Origin: an uncultured Eggerthellaceae bacterium
GTDB lineage: Bacteria; Actinomycetota; Coriobacteriia; Coriobacteriales; Eggerthellaceae
DNA length: 9,364 nt
Direction of reading: 5' to 3'
Assembly (NCBI GenBank): GCA_910585565.1
Contig: CAJUFC010000200.1
Span: 1-9,364 of the forward strand
Shown: one piece after another, positions 5,481-9,364 of the stretch
Position numbering within the stretch: the stretch's first letter is position 1
How the letters are laid out: every line of letters begins with the position of its first letter
The notes under the pieces: generated by a model
Databases searched by the model: none
What the model was told of the DNA's origin: nothing
Seen by the model: only the letters and a program-made list of their open reading frames with translations
Position numbers and translations under genes: made by a program

Positions 5481-6443
5481 TCACTCTCTCTCGACGAGCT
5501 CCCTGCCGGCCCAGGCGCATTTGTAGCGCAGCTGGCGGACGAGCTCGGTCTCGGCAGGCGTGCGCTTGGCTTTCGCGCAGCCCTCGATGACGATTGTGCC
5601 GCTCTCGCGCACGAGGCGCGCCGTCAGCTGATCCGTATGAGTCCTCAGGCGGTCGCGCTCGCGAGCAACGAGGCGACCGAGCTTGTCTTTCTGGCGCAGG
5701 TATCGCGCAGACGCGGCTCGGTTCTCCTGAGGTGGCCGCCTCCGCGCGAGGCGGCGCCGCTCGCGCCGAATGCGCCTCGCGAGCGCGGCATCTTGGACAG
5801 CCGCCTCCAAGGCGGTCCCCACGGAAGCCAGCTGCACCGTCGCCACCTGGTCAGCGGGCGGCAGCTCGCGCACCGGCACGCCCCTGCACAACACCGACGC
5901 CCACCAACGGCCCGCCGCATCCACGCTCACCGTGCACGACACCGGCGTGCCCTCCATCTCGCGCCAGACGCTCGCGCCCACCCAGCCCACCTTGGCAAAG
6001 CGCATGCGCCGGCGCTGGATGTCGGCCATCCTCTTGAACGCCAGCGTCGCGGAATCCCGGTCGCCCCGCTTCTTGAACCGCGGAAACCCAGCGCCTCCGG
6101 CCGCCTTGCCGGCCTGCGCCAGCCGATAGAAGCGGCGAAAGGCCACGTCCAGGTGCTGCAGCTCATAGACGAGCGCGGTGGCATCCACGTCCTTGAGAAA
6201 CGCATGCCCATCCGCGTCAAGCCGCTCGCGCTTGAGCGCCGTCAAGGCCCGCCCCTGCTCGAACCGACCCGGAAGCGTCACCACAGGGTCTGCCTTGCGG
6301 GCCTCCCACGCGTCGATGCGCTCCTGCAGAAAGTGGTTGTACACGAGCCGACAGCAACCGAACATGCGCCGGAAGTAGGCCTCCTGCTCGGCCGTCGGAT
6401 ACAGCCGGCATCGATATGCCTTGTAGACCCTCTTCGTCGCCAT
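5481..6443 (-). CDS. Nuclease-dead, C-terminally truncated TnpB-family protein (TldR candidate)
   Basis: A 320-residue protein of the IS200/IS605 OrfB/TnpB family. N-terminal signatures are intact: KAYRCRLYPTAEQ (8-20), GCCRLVYNHFL (29-39), GFPRFKKRGDRDS (119-131) and a strand-rich stretch ending CTVSVDAAGRWWASV (170-184). Where active TnpB has GIDLG, this protein reads TVQLA (202-206), so the RuvC-I Asp appears as Gln204. The RuvC-II segment is present as IVIEG (284-288, Glu287). The protein stops after the LRYKCAWAGRELV helix (305-317), before the zinc ribbon and RuvC-III Asp. DNA cleavage is therefore not expected. Active TnpB is an RNA-guided nuclease; TldR proteins keep guided binding and repress promoters. 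The ATG at 6443 has AAGGAGG six bases upstream; the frame continues to 6548 without a better site. No transposase (tnpA) is adjacent. The alternative is a decaying TnpB. Confidence 0.85.
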   Translation of the reverse strand: MATKRVYKAYRCRLYPTAEQEAYFRRMFGCCRLVYNHFLQERIDAWEARKADPVVTLPGRFEQGRALTALKRERLDADGHAFLKDVDATALVYELQHLDVAFRRFYRLAQAGKAAGGAGFPRFKKRGDRDSATLAFKRMADIQRRRMRFAKVGWVGASVWREMEGTPVSCTVSVDAAGRWWASVLCRGVPVRELPPADQVATVQLASVGTALEAAVQDAALARRIRRERRRLARRRPPQENRAASARYLRQKDKLGRLVARERDRLRTHTDQLTARLVRESGTIVIEGCAKAKRTPAETELVRQLRYKCAWAGRELVERE

Positions 6444-6686
6444 CCGTTGCCTCCTTCCGAAAATGAACAGGGGTCGGGGGTAGTGCTCATTTGCAATCAC
6501 ATAAAGCTCGCCATCGGGTCGGACCCCGGGTGCCCGCGCGCGTCGCATGGCCGCAACCCTGCGTCCCGAGGCATCGGCTCGGGGCGGAATCGCGCAGCGG
6601 CGCAGGCGGGTGGCCGGGGCCTTCCCGGCAGGTTCCGCCAGGCCTTGGGGACGGGGCGTGCGACCCAGTTGCCCCGTCCCTTTGAG
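6444..6686 (-). other. Intergenic region upstream of the TnpB-like gene
   Basis: No gene is supported. It holds the ribosome binding site AAGGAGG of the TnpB-like gene, an AT-richer patch around 6488-6510 that could contain its promoter (no clear -35/-10 pair), and the hairpin at 6648-6680. Confidence 0.5.
6648..6680. terminator. Hairpin after the secreted-protein gene, possible terminator
   Basis: GGGACGGGGC (6648-6657) pairs perfectly with GCCCCGTCCC (6671-6680) across a 13-base loop. It lies seven bases past the stop codon of the minus-strand secreted-protein gene. On the minus strand no T run follows; on the plus strand TTT does. Position argues for a transcript 3' end, but intrinsic termination is uncertain. 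Confidence 0.45.
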
Positions 6687-9164
6687 TCATGCCTGCGCGG
6701 CGACGGTCACCTGGAGGCGGGTGATGGGTCGCTCGCCATCCAGGTCGGTGCGGACCTGGAGCTTGTCCGTCGGGATGGACAAGCCGAGCTCCAAGGGCAG
6801 GCGCTCGCTGGGATCGGCGCCCTGCCACGCCGGGTCGAACGCGGCGCCAGCGTAGCTGAACGCGGCCAGGCGGTAGGCGGCGCGCTCGGTCTCGCTGAGT
6901 GCATAAGCGCTTCGCCATGCTGAGCCGTCCGCGTCGCCCGCGAGCGGAAGCGTCAGCTTCGCCGCACCGGGGGCATCCGCCAGCAACGAGAGCCGTGTCG
7001 CGGAAAGCGCCGCCTTCCAAGCCGCCAACCTATCGGCCTCCAAGGCGCCTTCGGGCAGCGCGCCTGCCGGCAGCTCGAAGAATCCCTCGAGCTCGGACTG
7101 CTCGCTCTGCACCGCAAGGGCCTCCACTCCTACGGGGCGCACGGTCCGGCTCTTGAGCGCATACCGACCCATCTCGGGCGCCGTCACGGCCCCGCTCCCA
7201 GCATCCACCGCGAACCCGATGCCCACCGGCACGGTCACGTCAAGGCGCAAATCCCACTTGGCGTAGATGGTCGTGTCGGCATAGATGGCTGCCGCAGGGT
7301 CCCACTTCTCGCCGAGCAGCGCGCCTGGCGCAGCGCCCGCGGCACCCGAGCCGCCCGACTCACCCGGCCCAGCCGAGCCGTCGCCCGAGCCGCCCGTGTC
7401 GCCCTCAGGGTCGCCCTCAGCCGGCAGATACCAGCCACCGAACTGCCACCCCGACTGTTTGGGATTCGTCGGCACGTCCTCAGGAGCCACCATCGAGCCC
7501 TCTAGCACCTGTATCTCGATGTGGTCGAGTCCCGACTCGTCGAACTGGCCGCCATTCGCGTCGAACGTCACCGTCAGCTTCGGCTTCACCTTCCAGCCGG
7601 CATACAAAACGGTGTCCCCCGTGATGGGCGTCGCGAAGTCGAACACGCCAGCCTCGCCAGCCGCAGCCGCGCTGTCGGCATCGACATACCAGTCAACGAA
7701 GTTGTATCCGTCCTTCGTCGGCGCAGACGGCCTGATCGCGCAGGCGCCCTCGCGCACCGACTGGCGCGCCACCGTGCTGCCGCCCTGCGTGTCGAACGCG
7801 ACGACATAGCTCGTGACGGGGCTTCCCGCATCGCGCTTCCAGCCGGCATAGACCGTCGTGTCCGCCGTGATCGGCGTCGCGAAGTCGAACGGCCTCATGC
7901 ACATGCTGTCGGCATACCAGCCATCGAACGTGTATCCGTTCCGGGTTGGGTCGTCAGGACGCGCAGCCACGCCGCCCGTCGTCGTGTCGATATACTGCGG
8001 CTCCACCGCACTGCCACCGCGCGAGTCGAATGTCACCGTCCAGTAGTCGCCCTCGGGTGGCGGCAGCGGCTCCCACTTGGCCCAGAAGTGCTGCTCGCCC
8101 TCGGCAAAGCGGCTGATGAAGTCAACCGGATCGCCAGCAGGTCCGCCCTCTTCCGTCCAGCTGGCATACCAGCCAGCAAACTCATAGCCCGGGCGTGTCG
8201 GCGTCGGCAGGTCAAGGCCCTTGCCCACCTTGTACTCGCCCTCGTAGCGCGGGTCTGCATCGTCGTCCACGCGGGTGAGGCCCAGCTCGTCGTCGGCTAT
8301 CGTCGCATCCGCCGCCAGCAGGTGCAGCTGATATGCCGCCCGCTCGTAATCGGGGCCCTCCCACTTCGCGAACAGGGTGAAGTCGCCGAAGACCGGCTGG
8401 CTGAAGTCGTAGCGCTCGGTGCATGCCGCGTCGAGGTACCACCCCTCGACGCGATAGCCCTCGCGCGTCGCCGCTACCGGGTCGGGCTCGCTCACGCTGG
8501 CGCCGTCGAGCACCGGCACCGACGCGCCGCCCACGCCGCCGTTCGCATCGAACGTGACCGTATGGGTAGCCGTCACTTGCAAGCGAATGCCGAAGAGCCC
8601 GCTCGCTGCGCGCGTGCCGTCGCCATCCTCTATATATGCCTGGCGCGGCACCTCCAGGCGGATGCCCACCAGCCCGTCAGCGGCCTTCGTGTCGTCACCG
8701 TCGTCGGTGAAGGCCTGCTTGGGCACCTCGAGGCGTATGCCGAAGAGGCCCTCGGCCGCGCGCACGTCGGAGCCGTCGTCCGGGTCGACGAACGCCTGCT
8801 TGGGCACCTCGAGGCGGATGCCCAAGAGGCCGTCGGTCGAGCGCGTGTCGTCGCCGTCCGGCTCCACGTACGCCTGGCTCGGCACCTCGAGGCGTATGCC
8901 CAGCATGCCGTCGGCCGCCTTGGTGTCGTCCCCGTCGTCGGTGAACGCCTGCCTCGGCACCTCGAGGCGTATGCCCAAAAGGGCCTCCGCCGCCTTCGTG
9001 TCGTCGCCTTGGTCCACGAACGCGCTCGCAGGCACCTCCAGGCGAATGCCCAGGTCTCCCGCAGCCGTCCGCGCGAGCGCAGATGCCGGCACGAGGCTGC
9101 AGGCCAGCATGGCCGCCACCAGGACGGCGACGAGCCTCTGTATATATGTAAGCAAATGTCGCAT
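6687..9164 (-). CDS. Secreted multi-repeat protein with tandem 25-residue repeats and Flg_new (InlB-type) repeats
   Basis: An 825-residue exported protein. The signal peptide is residues 1-31 (hydrophobic core 11-25, likely cleavage after SALA at 31; MLAC at 19-22 is a poor lipobox). Next come seven tandem repeats beginning GIRLEVP or GIRLQV at 39, 64, 89, 115, 142, 167 and 192. Then follow five Listeria-Bacteroides (Flg_new) repeats: about 201-269, a degenerate one to 366, 375-443, 452-525 and 530-637. Typical elements are VTFDANGG, GYTFDGWY and TTVYAGWK. The last repeat contains a Gly/Ser/Asp-rich insert (585-612). The C-terminal 185 residues look beta-rich and unassigned. No LPXTG motif or terminal membrane anchor is seen, so attachment is unclear. 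Such repeats occur in adhesin-like cell-surface proteins. The start ATG at 9164 has a weak purine-rich GAGAAGAG upstream. Its leader is strongly structured. Confidence 0.9.
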   Translation of the reverse strand: MRHLLTYIQRLVAVLVAAMLACSLVPASALARTAAGDLGIRLEVPASAFVDQGDDTKAAEALLGIRLEVPRQAFTDDGDDTKAADGMLGIRLEVPSQAYVEPDGDDTRSTDGLLGIRLEVPKQAFVDPDDGSDVRAAEGLFGIRLEVPKQAFTDDGDDTKAADGLVGIRLEVPRQAYIEDGDGTRAASGLFGIRLQVTATHTVTFDANGGVGGASVPVLDGASVSEPDPVAATREGYRVEGWYLDAACTERYDFSQPVFGDFTLFAKWEGPDYERAAYQLHLLAADATIADDELGLTRVDDDADPRYEGEYKVGKGLDLPTPTRPGYEFAGWYASWTEEGGPAGDPVDFISRFAEGEQHFWAKWEPLPPPEGDYWTVTFDSRGGSAVEPQYIDTTTGGVAARPDDPTRNGYTFDGWYADSMCMRPFDFATPITADTTVYAGWKRDAGSPVTSYVVAFDTQGGSTVARQSVREGACAIRPSAPTKDGYNFVDWYVDADSAAAAGEAGVFDFATPITGDTVLYAGWKVKPKLTVTFDANGGQFDESGLDHIEIQVLEGSMVAPEDVPTNPKQSGWQFGGWYLPAEGDPEGDTGGSGDGSAGPGESGGSGAAGAAPGALLGEKWDPAAAIYADTTIYAKWDLRLDVTVPVGIGFAVDAGSGAVTAPEMGRYALKSRTVRPVGVEALAVQSEQSELEGFFELPAGALPEGALEADRLAAWKAALSATRLSLLADAPGAAKLTLPLAGDADGSAWRSAYALSETERAAYRLAAFSYAGAAFDPAWQGADPSERLPLELGLSIPTDKLQVRTDLDGERPITRLQVTVAAQA
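8574..9050 (-). repeat. Tandem repeats encoding GIRLEVP-type 25-residue units
   Basis: Seven units (the last partial) with spacings of 25, 25, 26, 27, 25 and 25 residues. The consensus is GIRLEVPxQAF-x-D-x-GDDTKAA-x-G. At the DNA level the block that reads GGCACCTCGAGGCGTATGCC on the plus strand recurs with few changes. The recent common origin suggests copy number could vary by slippage or recombination. Confidence 0.9.
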
Positions 9165-9221
9165 ACGGTTTCTCTTCTCGAATCCTCGCCACCCACCGAA
9201 GGAATGGCCGCCGCATCACCC

Positions 9222-9263
9222 GAGGGGGAGGCTGCCCGAAAGGGCCGCCCTCCCTCGGGAGGG
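9222..9263 (-). promoter_or_regulatory. Leader with two mutually exclusive hairpins
   Basis: On the minus strand, CCCTCC-CGAG-GGAGGG (9248-9263) forms hairpin 1. Its 3' arm is also the 5' arm of hairpin 2, in which GAGGGAGGGC (9247-9256) pairs with GCCTCCCCCTC (9222-9232) around a GCCC-TTTC-GGGC hairpin (9234-9245). They cannot form together. This is the layout of an attenuator or switch about 60-100 bases before the secreted-protein start. I recognise no known riboswitch consensus. Confidence 0.35.
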
Positions 9264-9358
9264 CCTGGCACGCTCCCCGCGCGGCTTCGCCGGATTCCGC
9301 GGTCGAGACCTCGGCTCGATCCCGGAATCCGGCGTCGCGCGGGGCGTGCGCCAGGCCC
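9261..9358. repeat. 98-base imperfect palindrome
   Basis: Nested arms pair across the segment. GGGCCTGG (9261-9268) pairs with CCAGGCCC (9351-9358), CACGC with GCGTG, and CCCCGCGCG with CGCGCGGGG. GCCGGATTCCG pairs with CGGAATCCGGC, and GGTCGAG with CTCGATCC. In all about 40 base pairs form, with small bulges. It could be a dispersed palindromic repeat, a miniature element or the terminator of a gene beyond the window. No T run borders it. Its outer arm abuts the leader hairpins. Confidence 0.6.
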
Positions 9359-9364
9359 GCCAGC

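Noticed and set aside
5481..6443. Ordinary active TnpB with an unrecognised frameshift
   Set aside because: None of the frames after the stop shows the CxxC...CxxC zinc ribbon or the RuvC-III aspartate, so the C-terminal domain is absent rather than shifted.
6444..6548. 35-residue N-terminal extension of the TnpB-like protein
   Set aside because: The family start (short lead before KAYRCRLYPT) and AAGGAGG both point to 6443.
5388..6923. 511-codon open frame on the plus strand
   Set aside because: Antisense to the TnpB-like gene and the end of the secreted-protein gene; Arg/Pro/His-rich and without motifs.
8574..9050. CRISPR array
   Set aside because: The periodic DNA encodes in-frame protein repeats of about 75 bases, with no unique spacers between constant repeats and no cas genes.

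Overview
The window looks like the chromosome of a GC-rich Actinomycetota, most likely a gut Coriobacteriia (Eggerthella/Slackia-like). This placement is an inference. It rests on the strongly GC-biased third codon positions, an Ala/Thr-rich enlarged IspE, a secreted protein built of Listeria-Bacteroides (Flg_new) repeats and an NhaC-family antiporter. No database search was possible.

Left part (1-3000), housekeeping. A minus-strand tRNA-Ser(GCU) has its own promoter and a strong hairpin terminator. It is followed upstream by a divergent pair: an 80-residue Cys-rich protein (minus) and the operon tadA-ispE-small membrane protein (plus; ATGA overlap, then a 10-base gap). A second tRNA, Ser(UGA), lies on the plus strand after this operon.

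Middle (2990-3210), a short non-coding segment. It carries (i) a ~72-base structured repeat that also occurs downstream of the other tRNA-Ser gene, with covarying stem arms, and (ii) a second copy of the 3' end of tRNA-Ser(UGA), the kind of duplication left by tRNA-targeting integration.

Right part (3210-9364), three clear co-oriented minus-strand genes. In transcription order they are a large secreted protein (seven tandem ~25-residue repeats plus five Flg_new-type repeats), a TnpB-family protein, and an NhaC-family Na+/H+ antiporter. The TnpB-family protein is the most interesting gene. It keeps the N-terminal TnpB architecture, but the RuvC-I aspartate is replaced in the motif region, and the zinc ribbon and RuvC-III are missing. 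The reading frame is open with an excellent ribosome binding site. This is the profile of TnpB-like nuclease-dead repressors (TldR, RNA-guided transcription factors). The 260 bases 3' of it, where a guide RNA would be expected, hold a doubtful 72-codon frame and an interrupted 13-bp hairpin. The secreted-protein gene has a leader with two mutually exclusive hairpins and a ~98-base imperfect palindrome.

Working picture (inference): an ordinary tRNA/tadA/ispE backbone next to an accessory surface/transport segment that may be controlled by a domesticated, nuclease-dead TnpB. A decayed TnpB remains the alternative explanation.
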